Shown in pieces: positions 1-12,867 of a DNA stretch of 64,000 nucleotides. The translations under genes were made by a program, and so were the position numbers. Where the stretch lies: contig JASJZH010000003.1 of assembly GCA_037178975.1 (NCBI GenBank), positions 6,944,001-7,008,000 on the forward strand, read 5' to 3'. Under the pieces are notes generated by a model. The model saw only the letters and a program-made list of their open reading frames with translations, ran no database searches and was not told the DNA's origin. How positions within the stretch are numbered: the first letter of the stretch is position 1; each line of letters starts with the position of its first letter. The DNA is from Oscheius tipulae (lineage: Eukaryota; Nematoda; Chromadorea; Rhabditida; Rhabditidae).

Positions 1-902
1 GTGATACATCTGGAGGGGAGCAGATTAGTAGAAACACGAGACAAGTTAAGCAGAAACGGTGAGGGGAGAATGGATCAAAATTGGCCTTGGAGACGTGCAG
101 AGCAAGGGCATATATTTAAGAAGTCGAGCTAGAAACATGCTAAGCGGGTACATCGGTGTTTATACGGGTTTTTCCATGTTTACAAACGCAAAAAGTCGGA
201 TTTAAAGCACAGAATTAAACAATGTAGTTTCAAATTCGGAAATAGTTGGTTTTCTGCTCGTTAAGCCAACTTTAAGCTTGCAAAACATAAAAGCGTTATT
301 TTTAAGAGGGAATAAGCGAATTTATCGGCAAATCGATTGCTTAAAGTATGGAAAACTGATGAAGCATGCTTGAACATGAAAAGAAAGTGCAAAGCAGAAA
401 AGAAACATGCAAAGTTTGGAGAAGTGTATAAAATCCCGGAAAGGCTTACAGATGGCGTGCTTAGAGCAGCAACTAGAGGCGATTGGTTGACTGAAGGTGT
501 CCCAGGTGTATGTGAATCTCCCATTCTGGAAAGATGATTGAAAAGAAGAAAAGAATAGGAACAGAAATTCATGCAGGCTTATTGTTGAGAAAATAGAGAG
601 AAGCAGGCTAAAGAAAGAAGCGAATAAAAACGTGTAAAAGAATCTGAAAATATATGGAATTTTAATGTGGGAAAAGTAGATCAAGAGGAAGACAGTTCGG
701 ATGCACGGTTTCGGGTAAACAGCGCGACAATTTATACGTCTCCATGGTGCTTAGACGAATTAGCATCGTTCTGCGAATCTATTAAACAAACCACAAAATT
801 AAACATACACGTTTATTCAGTTATCACAACGTTTATTCACTTGTAGCCGTCGAAGTGTAGAATTTAGACTGACGGATCTTCACAGCATGGACAGGTGGGA
901 TT
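1..902. other. Intergenic, no supportable gene
   Basis: Open frames of 60-120 codons occur on both strands but have no recognisable domain, biased composition and no consistent splice pattern. The stretch is A/G rich on the plus strand. It probably holds the 3' UTR of the GPCR. Confidence 0.5.
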
Positions 903-2067
903 CTAAAACTGCATTATGATAAAACAGTCGTACAACCTTTGATAACTGTTGCAAGTCAATAGCGATTTCAACTTCCTTCTAAACTTAATAGAGAAGAGCG
1001 TATAAAGAAGAGGATTGGAAGCTGAACAAGTCATTGCCAGTGCATTGAAGATCAGTAAAAATGCATAGGAGAGATGGTAGTGCGAGTCGAAAACCGTTCT
1101 GCAAAACAATTTTTAGATTTTAACAGAAGAAAGTGGTCCTACTTTGCTAGAAAAACGATCTGTATAGGCGAGTAACAGATGAAATAAACGGCTACACAGG
1201 CCACAAGCATTTTGATAACACTCATTCGAGTCTTCAGCGAATCATTTTTCTTGTCTACTTTGAGGCGTTTGCTGTCTGAAAATCTTATACTATTAGACAC
1301 GATGGATGAAAAAAGCGTACGTTCCGCCAGCTGCGGGTTTTTTGCCCAGAGACAGTGCACGACCCGACTGTACACAAAAATTATAACCACACAGGGAATA
1401 AGATAGAATGCCAAAAATTCAGCCTGCTTGTAGTGAAGCCACCAGTCGTATGCGGCTGCCGCGTTACTGCAACTGGCTCCCACTAAAAACAATTTTCAGT
1501 CAGAGTTTAAAAGTTATAGTTTACTGTAAGTGCGCTTGGCAAAATGATGATAGGCGTAAGGAGATGCAAATGCTCCGACGAATATCCAGGCAGCAGCCAC
1601 AGCCAAAATTGCATTTCTTCTTGTGCAGAGCCGACGCGCATGGATAGGATGAACTATAGCCACGTACCTACAAACTTTCATTTCTTGGATAACTCCCAGT
1701 CGTGCCTTTCAATAGAGACGACAATTTGAGTGGAGATGGATCCGAACAAGAAGACATGTTCCAGATACCTGCAAACTCCACACAGAAAATCGGGCAGAGC
1801 CCAGTGAATTCGACCCAATGTGACTGTAGGAATCCATTCACAGGTATTTAGGGCCAAGTTACACATATCTGCTACTGCCTAAAGCTTAACAGTTAACGGT
1901 GTGCACAACAAAACTACCAGGTTCAGTAGTAAAACATTCATCACAGAATTGCGCATCTTCCTATCCCCAGCTATTGCGATTATCACGATGAGATTTCCAA
2001 CAACTCCGATGAGAGTTAAAAGTGTGAAGAGGAGCCCAAATGGAAGGAGTAGATGATTTGGTATCAT
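903..2067 (-). CDS. Rhodopsin-family (class A) peptide-type GPCR
   Basis: Five exons join in frame (1918-2067, 1706-1878, 1525-1667, 1143-1482, 903-1098) to give 333 residues. Visible class A landmarks are TM1 with GVVGNLIVI, TM2 with LLLNLAVADMCNLAL, a TM3-end SIERYVAIVHPIHARR (ERY in place of DRY), the paired ECL2 cysteine in GASCSN, TM6 with YFICYSPIQIV and TM7 with SASNPLLYTLFS (NPxxY variant), followed by a basic tail. The family binds peptides or amines at the plasma membrane and couples to G proteins; the HPIHARR loop suggests a neuropeptide receptor, but I cannot name the ligand. The start ATG lies 5 nt after TTTTCAG, which looks like a trans-splice acceptor, and leaves almost no extracellular N-terminus. 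Introns are only 38-44 nt. The intron splitting ERY (1668-1705) has a GC donor. Confidence 0.85.
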
Positions 2068-4695
2068 CACTCTGAAAATTGCTTCTGAAGTAAGAAGATA
2101 AGTAATGCAAGAGCGGATGTATTAGGGAAGGTAAAAAATACTGAACAGATATGAATAGATCGGATAGCGTGTGAAATTTGAATGAAGCTGATGCTATTTA
2201 TCTAAGAAGTCAAAACACGGTGCTAGTAGGTAATTAAGAAGAAACGTATTAAATGAATTAAGCTTTGCTCAAATCTAGGGAATAGCTCAAGGTGTACGGT
2301 AGAGGACGTCTATTAGTCCGAGAAGAGAGTGAGAGAAAAGTGTCGAAAACAGGTCTCGTGTGACAATGAGTATAGCGCTATAAGGATAAAAAAGAAGACC
2401 TACAGAAATTTTAATTGACCACCCTATCTCTGATGATTAAGGTCGTCGAGCAGGGCGGGACGCGAGGAGGAAGAGCAGTAGATGGGAATCTGAGGAGCCG
2501 GCGGCGAAATGCGAGCACGAAAAACAGTTGCTAACTAGGTTTAATGAGCTTAAGAAGAAAGTCTTTTCGACGAGGTGTTCCAGTGGGAACTAAAAACAAA
2601 AAGTTAGAGAGACAGAGAGACAGAAATCAAAAAATGTTGTGACAGAGATTTCCCCTTTTAACAAAGTAGCAACTTTTTACGATTTCTCACTCTCCTCAAA
2701 ACGTTCGAAGGCTCTCAGCACGTGTGGTTTCGCCAATTTTCCGAAAAAGATCGCTAACGAGACGCGAGAGACAGATGTTCCACACACAAAAGAGTACTTC
2801 CTTCCAAAAGAATATCTGATAGAAAAAGAAATGGAAAGAACATCTAGGTTGAGAAGTAAAGTACCTCGTGTCTCATCCGGAGGTTAGGTCTTCCTTTTAA
2901 GAAAAAAATCTTATGAAGAGGGGAGGTCTTCATGAATTCTTTTCGAAAGTTCCTTGCCATTTCAAAACGTGTTTTACAGGTTCTTAGAAAAGAGAAAAGC
3001 GTACAGAACCGTAGGAACAGGTTCTTTAATATCCCGAGGAATAATTTCTTGTCGATATAGATACTTCGACCAACTAAGTCAACAAGAAGAGAAATTAAAA
3101 CTTTGGTTTGACTGTAGAACTCTAGAAGAAGTTAGGTCTTTGCAATAGAATAAAATCTGAGAATCACATAAAACGTGAAACCCTTTGAACGCTGTCAAAA
3201 TTTTATGATCTTGGAAACTATGGGAACTACAGTGTCTTAAGAACATGCTGAAGCACTATCTGGTCTATCTGGACCGAATCGACTCAGAATTGAAGCGCTC
3301 AAGGCTTAGTTTGTCCACATCAAAGAGCAATGAAAACTATTCCAAGTAAAATTATAGTTTCCCTGGGTATGCTAGAAAAATAAGGGTCTCATCTGGCGTT
3401 TCCGGAAACTAAACCAAGATAGTGACGCTCTACGATCCAGTGGAAAAACAACAGATTTGTTTGGGCTACCTGAAAGCTTCGAGCATAATTTTTAAACAGA
3501 AGCAAAGGTGCCAAATATATAAGAGCTATGACAAAAAGCAATGAAGGAACTGCCCCAAAGATCACAATTGATGACTCTCATCTCTTAAATAGTTATTACG
3601 TTTTCTTTTTGGGCCCTAGACGGGACTTGCGTTCTTGACACTTTCATTCATAACAGAATGACGTCGCTTCCTGGGTGGTAAAGAGAGAGGCACGTCGGGA
3701 TAGAAGTTGGGGCGTGATGAAGGCTCGTCTTCCCATCTTTTGGTTGGGGAAAGAAACAATTAGAGAAAACAAAAGGATGGAAAGAGATAGGGGAGATCTG
3801 CATAGGGAGAGACTAATTGGATGGGAATAACAATTGGAGGAAGAGAGATCTAGGAACTGGGGTCTGAAAGAAAGGGGAATCTATTGTAATCTTTGCTTGC
3901 TGCCAATAAGTAATTAGGGGTCCATGAGATGAAGAAAGTATTGTGACAAAAGAAGTATTGACCTAAAGGATACTTCAGAAACTAAACAGTCTTACACGGA
4001 GCGTGACAGAGCCACTGTGAAAAACGCTGAATAGTGGTACAACGTAGATCTAGTGCTTTCAATAGAGTAGACTCCCTTCTCCAGAACAATTGGAGGAGTT
4101 GTACTCACTTCTCGGGACAACTGTCACTACAATAACTACTGACGTCTGGCCTCCTAGTCTTTGACAAATGAATGTGTCTGAACAAGAGAGAGGGGGAATG
4201 AAACTACGTTTTTAAGCATTCCAGACTCTTTGTCTCTTTTTCCCTCCGACACTATGTCCCTTCGAATGAGTTTTTTAGATCAATGACTAAGCTTTAAAAT
4301 TGCAAGAACGAACAAGAATGCATAGAAGAGTCTATTTTGGCCAAGAAGAAGATTTGCCCGATTAGGGGCAATTAGGTGCACCCCCGAGGGCGGATTGTGT
4401 GCAACTTTTTTGACTTGTGGGAAAAGGCTCGTGAGCGCAGAGCCCCACAGCACTACTACTCAGATTTCTCCCGACTTGAATGGTCATAAGAAGGGCCGGC
4501 TTGAAAACACGAACCCTAAGTTCTCCGAAAGGGAAGTCAATCTCAAAAGTAGGTCGCAGAGAGACTATAATTGCTCTGGAGCAGACGTAAAGTGGAAGGT
4601 GAAAGCTTTGAGGGCCCAACAAATTTAAAGCAAATATTTTATTGAGACTACTTCAGTTTCTATAGCAAGCAAGCACATTCACTATAAACTCTTTT
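2068..4695. other. Intergenic between GPCR and GAD
   Basis: No gene could be supported. Open frames at 2639-2887, 2954-3148 and 4362-4628 have no recognisable domain. The right end should contain the GAD 3' UTR; the left end the GPCR promoter. Confidence 0.5.
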
Positions 4696-7600
4696 TCACT
4701 CCAAGCTCTCTCCAATATCAACAATTTCGTTGATCAGAAAGTCGAGATCAGATCTCTTGATGGCCTGATTAGAGATGATCATTCGGAAGAAGTTTGGTCT
4801 CTGCTTGTCCGGTTGGTAACCGACCATGGTAGTTCCTCGTTCCATCATCTTTGCCTTGATTTTGGGGGCGATCTAAATACTTCTTTAGAGCGTAAATGAT
4901 GTTGAGCCAACTTTCTCAAGGCGAGCCTTCTTCTCTGCAGGGTCCAGATGGCGGAGTTTACTAGGGACGTACCAGAAGCAAATGTTTAGGAATTCTGGCT
5001 GAAAAATGTTGTTGGACAGATAAACAGGGTGACAGTGTAACAGAGGGACGAAGAGACACACAGAGACAATGACGAAACAGCAAGTGACCCACCTTCTCAA
5101 TGACCAGTTCATATCCTTCCGTATCTCTCAATCTCTGAGTGAAGTACGAGGCCAGATCCATGAGATAGTTGATTTGTCTACGGTAGCCCTCCATTCCCTG
5201 AAATCGTACCCAAATATTGGATAAGATTGTCGACCCACCTTGCTTTTCCACATGAGCCAAAGCTTGAAGACGTCGTTGTGTCTTCCGCACTGGATGGCCT
5301 TGTCTCCAGTGTCAAAGCTAACATCGTAGGGTTTGTCCTGCATGAAGAGGTAGTCAGCTGACATCTGGTTGCACTGGAAAAGAAGACCCTAAAAGACTGC
5401 CATTTTCTTCTCTAACTGAACTCACGTCTCTCTTGAAAAGACAGGCCGAGCACTGAAGAAGAGCTCCCATCAACTTGTGGGGATTCCAGGTCACACTGTC
5501 GGCTCTCTCAATACCAGCCAACTTATACCGATGTTCTGGAGACAGAAGCATTCCACCTCCCCAGGCAGCCTAAAACTTAGTTTCGTGACCATAGAGTACG
5601 GGAGCTAACATCGACATGAAGCCAGACTCTGTGCTTCTGACAGATATCGGCGATCTTGTCAATTGGATCCCAAGCCCCATAGACGGTTGTTCCGGCAGTG
5701 CAGCAGACAAAGAGAGGAGCCATTCCTGGAAAAGAAAACTGTGGTTGTTTGCAACATGTTTCTCAAAACAGCAATTCATCCCGTAGACCTACGCTTCAAG
5801 AGATGCAGCTTTAGGTGCTGCACAGAAAAACCCAAAACGTTTCGACAAGGCACTCTGCCCTTGAAAGTTATCTCATCGTCTTCTTCACTCCTAGAGCTTC
5901 AAAACATTACTGAACATGCTCTGAATGTTTTGCCCAAACTTTAGCTAGCGGGACTGTGAAGTGGCGCGGCTCTGACTAAACTATGGCAGGTTGACATTTG
6001 CAAGTGAGTCGTAGCACGAGTTGCCAGTCTGGCAATTACTCATCTTTGTCTTTACAACATTCTTCACACCTACCACTTACTTGTCGTCTACTTAAAAGCT
6101 ATCAAACCGAGAGCAACTTCATCAGATAAGTCCAAAAAACTGATTTGGCAAGTCACTTCTGACACTCGCACTCTTAATTAGTCGACTAAACAAATTTTGT
6201 AGTAGTTGCTTTGTTTTTTCAAAGTACTATAATCAAAAAGAGTGTTCTAAGAGAGTCAGTAGCTTCCAAACTACTTCCACAGCAAGATGTCCTCGTCGTC
6301 CTTCGGCCCGAGCTATGACTTCGAGAGCCATGCGAACAAGTGCCGTCTCCTTCAGCTGCTCTGTCTCTCCTTGGAGATGTTCCTCATTCATTCCAAGTCC
6401 GGGAGTCTATCCGGCTTTACCTTCTTCACCTACTCGCTTCTCGTCGCCATCATTCTGCTCAAGGTGGCTGCCCGCTGGTACTATAACATCGACGGTCGCT
6501 ACGATCTGCGTCGGCTGATTAATGAGACCAATCTGAGGGAGAAGACGCCCTACGCTGTGGCTCTCTTCAGTCCAGCGGGCCTCGGATTCTTCTGCTTTGT
6601 CTTTATTCAACTCGATGACGGACTGACTGGCAGCTTGTTCACCTACACGGCCCTTCTGCAGACTATCGTCGCCGTCTGTCTCAACTTACTCGAGGTTTAT
6701 GAGGTGCTTTTGAAGAGACAATGACTGTGGATGGGAAACGAATAAACGTCAGAAGAATAAACAGAATCTCTGAGAAGGTTGTTCTACTGTTACCGTACTT
6801 CGAGAAGCCTCTCTTCATGACTGACAGAAGAACTTGCAGCCCTACTCAATCCAAGCCCAAGAGTAAGAAAGCTGTCCGGCTCTCTGAAAGGAATGCGGCT
6901 GTCGTCGTCTCTTCAAGCCAGATACCAGATAAGTGGCTCTACTTTTAGTCTTTAGATCAGAAGACCTGCTCTGGATGGACTCGGTCTGCCGAAGCGTGAA
7001 GAAAGTCGACACTTTCAACAACGCACGACCATCTGTTGTTTCTATCAACAATCGGAAAGAGAACAGTGCCTGGTGGGTTGGGGTACACTCGGGATCTCTG
7101 GGCACGGTTTCTCTTACTTTCATCCTATGCGAGCGAGCATACTTTCTCTGTAGTCCCAACAGTTCGCTAGTTCTGTATCCCCTGAATATTTCTGAACATG
7201 TCCCGAACTCACCATCCTTCTTGCATTCCTGAATTTTTGCCTCCAGAGCCTCTGGAATCATTCGACCCAAAGCATCAGTAGGAATGTTGAAGCAGTAGTC
7301 CGTACCGATACCACAAACAGCTGAGGCAGCCTTGATCGAGTAGTGACTCTGTAAACACTTATTTATGTTCATTCATTTGCATCTATCTCTGCGTGTCTCG
7401 ATTCTGTAACTCACATCTTCACTAGTGAAAGCACACAAAGTCGGGACGTCCTTGCAGCCCAAATGCTTAGCTCTTGGGAAGAGATGATGACGGGCAGCGT
7501 TGAGAGCGTAGAGGTTGGCCATGGCACCTCCTAAACACAAATTCTTGAAACAATAATAGGACAAACCTGGAGCAAAGATGCCGTCAGCCTTCTCAACATC

Positions 7601-8828
7601 CCATCCAATGCACTCCCACATCTTCTTCATCACCTCTTTCTCCATCAAGATGAAGACAGGAGCGATCTCGTAGGTGAACATGTTCGTGTTCGAGGTGGCT
7701 GTTAGCCATTCTCCGGCCATGGAGACTATGTCCAGACCACAGGAGATCTGGTTGAAGAAGCGCGGGTGACCGGTACGGACTCCGAATCGCAGAACTTTTT
7801 CGCAACTCTGGAAAGAGGAACTGTCACTGTCTATCTTTCGATGCCTTAATCGTCATAATCTCGTCATTCTTTTCAAACTCCTTCTTCGTCCTCCTCTTGA
7901 GACTCTTCATAAGCCCCTCGTGGCCAGTAATATTAGTCCCCGTCGGGATCCCACGTCATGTCTCTTACCCTCACGAGTTCCTGGAGGCTTTGCGGATGGT
8001 CCGGAATAGAGAGATCGACTAGACGTTGCATCTCGGCCGGATGATGAAACTCCAAGAGCTTGCTTTCAGGCTTGTTCTCTTCCTGAATGTACTTGAACAG
8101 CAGCTGAGTGATGGTTTTGAGGAAAGCTTCAGTTCCTTCCCAGTTGTCTGCTTGGGGAAGAATGTCTGAAACAACACAATTATAAGAGGTTTCGAGATAC
8201 AACGAAACGTAATTATGTCAATCTCAAGTAGCAACTGATCCTAACACTTCTGTTGCAACAAGCAACAAAAGACAGTGCTGTCCCATACTCTAGCGGAAAT
8301 GCTATCCATCTCGGTTTTAAATTTAATCTGTCTGCATGATATCATTCGATAAGCTCTTGTATAACAATAAGTAATTGTACGAATTTTGCATTCGCAAACA
8401 AACGTTATAAAATATCAGCTCTCACAGTTGCGTAGTAGGGTGGTTCCGTAAACAGCATGTCTAAGGTGTGGTATCCGCTGTTCCATCCACTTCTCTGTAG
8501 GTTGCTTGAAAAGAACAAACAACCTAACCTCATAAGTTTTCACAAGAATGTTTTCAACGAATTGAAATAAACCAGAGCCTATTCCAAAATCACTACTCGA
8601 CATAGAGTTATGACTCGTCAGGGAACGAAGCAGACTCTAACCTAACAAGACCGTAAGCTTAGTTGTAGGCTCCTAGACCCTCTCATGTCAGGGAACTACC
8701 TAGTTCACCAAAAAAACTGGAAACTATACTGTAAGAGAAGAGTCACTCTGACTGTCGTTTGTTCCTATCCAAATGTCCTAGGCTGATCCATACTTACCCG
8801 AAGCAATCAGCGTCTCCAGATCGCTCAT
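4696..8828 (-). CDS. unc-25: Glutamate decarboxylase (GABA synthesis)
   Basis: PLP-dependent enzyme converting glutamate to GABA in the cytosol of GABAergic neurons. Twelve exons join in phase: 8798-8828, 8426-8494, 7969-8165, 7567-7807, 7415-7530, 7213-7348, 5610-5725, 5426-5569, 5239-5373, 5093-5197, 4912-4998, 4696-4872, giving 517 residues, close to C. elegans UNC-25. Diagnostic blocks are [69 protein letters not shown], the PLP lysine in [30 protein letters not shown] and the C-terminal [10 protein letters not shown]. The second exon (69 nt) is small and sits alone in a large first intron; I include it because both splice phases fit and because it supplies the missing residues before [10 protein letters not shown]. 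Without it the protein is 494 residues and still open. The 1.5-kb intron 5726-7212 contains a nested gene on the opposite strand. Confidence 0.95.
6287..6724 (+). CDS. Intronless four-TM protein nested in a GAD intron
   Basis: A 145-codon open frame starts at an ATG and ends at TGA. I see four hydrophobic segments: residues about 20-35 ([13 protein letters not shown]), 42-62 ([20 protein letters not shown]), 90-108 ([18 protein letters not shown]) and 116-138 ([21 protein letters not shown]), with a basic loop [14 protein letters not shown] between the second and third. The layout is like small tetraspan vesicle or MARVEL-type proteins, but no specific motif names it. GC-rich third positions and the long uninterrupted frame argue for real coding. 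It lies wholly inside the GAD intron, antisense to it, and has no intron of its own, so it may be a retrocopy. Confidence 0.7.
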   Translation: MSSSSFGPSYDFESHANKCRLLQLLCLSLEMFLIHSKSGSLSGFTFFTYSLLVAIILLKVAARWYYNIDGRYDLRRLINETNLREKTPYAVALFSPAGLGFFCFVFIQLDDGLTGSLFTYTALLQTIVAVCLNLLEVYEVLLKRQ

Positions 8829-9321
8829 TTTGGTAGGAATAGAACCTCAGATTCCAACTGATAGACGACTAGAGAAGAATGAATCTTCTTCCCGCCCCGA
8901 AATCAATTTCCCTCTAAAAAGACTGGAAGACTACGGTAGAGGAGAGAGGGCTTTTAATCTCCCCCGAAAAATTCCTCTGCCATAATGAACGAGGTCTCTC
9001 TGTCTGATGCCATGAAATATCTTGAAAAAAGAGCATTTATAGGTTTCTGGAATGTGGTTGCACTCAAGATGAAGAGGGTACTACCGGGTCAAAATTCGCG
9101 GGTCGATAAGTGATAATTTGTTTCATATTAGGGGGAAGTAGATTCGCTCTATCACATGTACAAATACCCACAAAAATAGAGAGATAAAGAGACGAAATAA
9201 ATATAGAGGAATCTTGCTAAAAACGGCTCCTAGACTACATTTGGGAAAGCTCAAAAACGAATAAAATTTGGGGGCCCGTTTCGGGGAGAAAGAGAGGAAA
9301 AAATAAGAAAGCACTGATTCC
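8829..9321. other. Intergenic between GAD and VMP1
   Basis: No gene seen. It should hold the GAD promoter and the VMP1 3' UTR. Confidence 0.5.
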
Positions 9322-12300
9322 TCAGTTCAACTTCTTCCTCTTGTCGCACTGTCGTTTGTGATAGCGCTGAGCCAGCGAGTTGACGATGGAGAGCAGGAAC
9401 ATGAAGATCATGCCTCCGACGATGAGAGCAAGGATCGTCTGGATCAGTGTCGTTTCCTGAAAAAGACATATTGTTGGCAAGAAGCTTAATAGTTTCCTTG
9501 AGGGATGGAATGACTAGGAGCCAACCGGAAGGATATAATGAGGTCATTTCCAAATGTTTGCGTCAGAACAGAAAAGTTGAACTCAAAAGACTATTTATGC
9601 TAGACTGTTGAATAGAACACCCCGTTTTTGGACTTTTTCTCTATCGAACTCGCTTGTAAAGAAAGGGCAATGGTTTCTTTACCTTGGTGTAGACCTGACC
9701 TTACCCACGCTTTCCTCTTTCCGAGTTAGCCATTTTGATAGATACAACAAAAACGACTACTGGTTAAAATGGAACTGTTTTTCTCCTTGAAAGTTGTACT
9801 CGACCCTCAACAGGTGAAAACCAAGACTTTTGTTCAAAAAGAGGAAAATGAAACAAACCTGCTCGACTGGGGCTCCTTTCTCTCGATGAAGAGACTTCTT
9901 CTGCTTTTGGAGAAGTTCCCGAATCGGCTGTCGAATGCTCTCTCCCACGACGGGCAGCTTGGCCAAGAGATTCACCACCTCCTCTACGTGGTGCTCACTG
10001 AAGGCGATGATCACGAACAGCATCTGAAATCACGACTTCTTTCCTTCACACCTCGGAATCCTTCTCTTTCCAAAAAGTAATAATGCGCTCTCATCTCGGG
10101 CCCAAATCTCGAGACGCATCACCATGTCATTATTAGGGCCTCGGGCACCACGCACATACACACAAAGAGATTTTGCGCGACGGGGTTCAACGCGCTCCTA
10201 ACAAATGAAGGGCTTAAAATGAGGCGAGGCGAAAGAGATGTGTCTAAAAGAGATGGGAAGAATAGAAAGAGTATGATGGACGGGCATTAGGCTTAGAACT
10301 GAAGTTGTTGTGTAAATCAGGCCTTTATGACAAACTTTTCAATGAGCAGTGCAAATGTAGCCAAAAGTTCAGCCTATCCAGGTCAGCTCTGTAAGCAGCA
10401 TTCCTGACTTGGCAATTACTCGATGAGGCTATCGTATTTTCTTCTGAAAACACAATAGGACCCATATGTGTACAGTTGCGTCTGCCTAGTTGTCTACCTG
10501 CCGAACTTTTAAATGTTTAGCAATATCGTACGAAAAGATCAGCTTTTGGATTTGAAAATTAACCGTTCAAGGGTAAATAGATTTGATAAATGATAGTAGC
10601 ACACGATTGGAGGCTATTTCCAATCTACCAACCCAAACCATTTTGGTATCAAGATTGCTCGCCTAGGGCTTCTCCGATGAGCTTCTCAGATATCGAACAA
10701 TCTAATTTGTAGTATGTATTTTGGGAATCCTGTAGCCTCCCATGTTTGGGTAGGTTTCTGTAGACTTTTAGTAACAAAAAGATACCTGAACGTGCATCTT
10801 GACAATGGCCTTTCCAATGAGCGTGGCTCCGAAGAAGGACCAGAAGGGGACAAGGAAGTGTCCGCAGGTAATTCCCGCCAGATCGAAGAGCGGATTCGGG
10901 ATGGAGGCGAAGAGGAGTATTCCGGGAAAGCCGACCTTAGAGATGAACTTCTCGGCCATCATTTTGCATCGATCCATCAGAGAGAGCTCTTGCGTTTCGC
11001 CCTGCCTGTCCGCGTTCAAAAACTCCAAGAATTCTTTGTATTCCTCGTCATCGGGCTCCTGGCCGCTCAATCTGAATTTTTTTATATAAACTATGCAAGA
11101 TGGAAGAAAACCTGGCAGCCCGGGCCATGAAATAGGGAGGAAGTTCGCCGAGAGCCGTCCCGGCTCCCCAGAGCAGCGATTCGACACGGACCTTGGAGAC
11201 GATTTGCCAAAGAGTGATGGCCGCGGAGGACTTTGTATCGGGGCAGACGATACTAAAACTGTTGTTAGAGAAAAAGAGAACATCAACGAGAGGGCTCACA
11301 AACAGTAGTCACTGATCAAATCCGAAAGGGAGCTCTGTTTTCTGACCTTACCCCTTTTATAAAGGCACATTGTCGAACGCAAAAACCGGGATACACCCTG
11401 TTTTAAGATTTACAGAGAGCGTAAGGAACATTATCTTGTTTTTTCACGCTTGTCTGCCGAGAACAGAAAACTGAGTATGCAAAAAACTAACTTGTCTGGA
11501 TAGGGAGGCTCCGGGAAGTCCAAACTATTGCATTCGTAGGCGGCTAGGGTGACTGCAGCAATATGGGGTCCCTAAAACGATCTTTTCTTCAATGAACCAA
11601 GGGGAAAACCATACCAGATACATAAGGAAGGTATGGAGTCCGGATCCTAGTCCAACTGACGAGAGAACTCCGAGGAAGATCCACCAAGCCCACCATAGGA
11701 CGGATTTTTCTAGAGAAGGACATAAAATTTCAATATATTCAGCAATACACGTACCCATAACAGCGACGTATTCCTGATGAGCTCCCGGTGTAGTGTAGGC
11801 ATAATAGAATCCGGCTGACAGAACTGATAAAAAGAATAGGAATAATTTATGGTGGACTAGGCTGAAATGACCGTTTTTATAATAAAATCAAGAAAAATTA
11901 AGTTACCTTTGTATGAATTCGACTGTTAGATGTATGAGTTCCATTATACTGTAGTAGAGCACGATGTGGGGGCGCCTCCAGAGAACGATCTTCTCCCTCT
12001 CTAGTCGATTCAAGGTGTTCATTGACGGCGATGGCTTCAGACCGCCTGTTTGGACTGTTGTCCTGGAGCTGAAAGGTGGTAAATTGGACGGGAAAGAGAG
12101 CTCAAATGGCTAGCATTCTTAAGCTTTTAAAATCGGGACGAACTAAGTCAAATTCCTCTGATTTCTCGGGAATAAGCGTAATTCAACATCCTCCGCGGGT
12201 GTCTTTTTTATTTTTCAAACAGGTATTGTAGATTTGATTTCATTTTAACAATAAAACAGACCTATCAACGTGGTTGTGTCAAAAAATATCATGTCTTCTT

Positions 12301-12867
12301 CTGTAAAAAAGAACGTGATAGAGTTTGACACACTGTCTGCGAGCTTATTGTAACGGCATATTTTGATTTTGAAGTTTGCATCAGACTAGAAGAGAACTCT
12401 TTTGAGTTGATGCAAGTGACAGTCAATCTGTTTGTAGACAAGTACTCAAAGTCATTATGTTTGAGTGTTCGTGGCTGGTAACAATTTCGAGTAATTATCA
12501 AGTCTTCTGTTTGAAAAGAACATGGAATTCAAACAAACTCCTGAAAAACGTGTCTGACAAACTCTCCGGTGTCTTGTTCTCCGACGAAATGTATCCTACT
12601 TCACTGTTAAACTCAGCTTTTCAAAAAACATGTTAGCTAGAACGACCTTTCTTATAAGGCAATTTGCTACCATTTTTAGAACCATTAAATGTTTTATGAG
12701 AGCTGTACACTTTGGGATGGTCAACGGCAATGTCATGTCATCAAAAAGAAAAAAAAACAAAACTCTGACCTGCCATTTTGTCGTGCTGGTTCCTTGAAAT
12801 CGACGTTCTTGGCCTTCGTGCCATTTGCCGGCTTGGGCGAGCCCTTCTTCTTGGTCTTTCCGGCCAT
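9322..12867 (-). CDS. epg-3: VMP1 / EPG-3 autophagy lipid scramblase
   Basis: ER multispanning protein of the VTT/DedA superfamily, needed for autophagosome formation and ER-contact release. Nine exons join in phase: 12770-12867, 11907-12068, 11755-11861, 11615-11709, 11492-11571, 11112-11252, 10786-11071, 9859-10023, 9322-9456, giving 422 residues (human VMP1 is 406). Diagnostic stretches are [108 protein letters not shown], the VTT glycine core [11 protein letters not shown] and GATLIGKAI, then [12 protein letters not shown]. The last exon is a single TM helix ending [11 protein letters not shown]. The first exon is a Lys-rich N-terminus ([12 protein letters not shown]) separated by a 0.7-kb intron. 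Confidence 0.96.

Noticed and set aside
4362-4628. Opposing open frames of 77 and 86 codons downstream of GAD
   Set aside because: They are shadows of each other in the GAD 3' flank with no homology or splice partners.
6721-6948. Open frame overlapping the stop of the nested four-TM gene by ATGA
   Set aside because: It looks like bacterial coupling but this is a nematode; the frame is basic, low-complexity and has no domain. Overlap taken as chance.
10714-11308. Plus-strand frames of up to 138 codons
   Set aside because: They are antisense to well-supported VMP1 exons.
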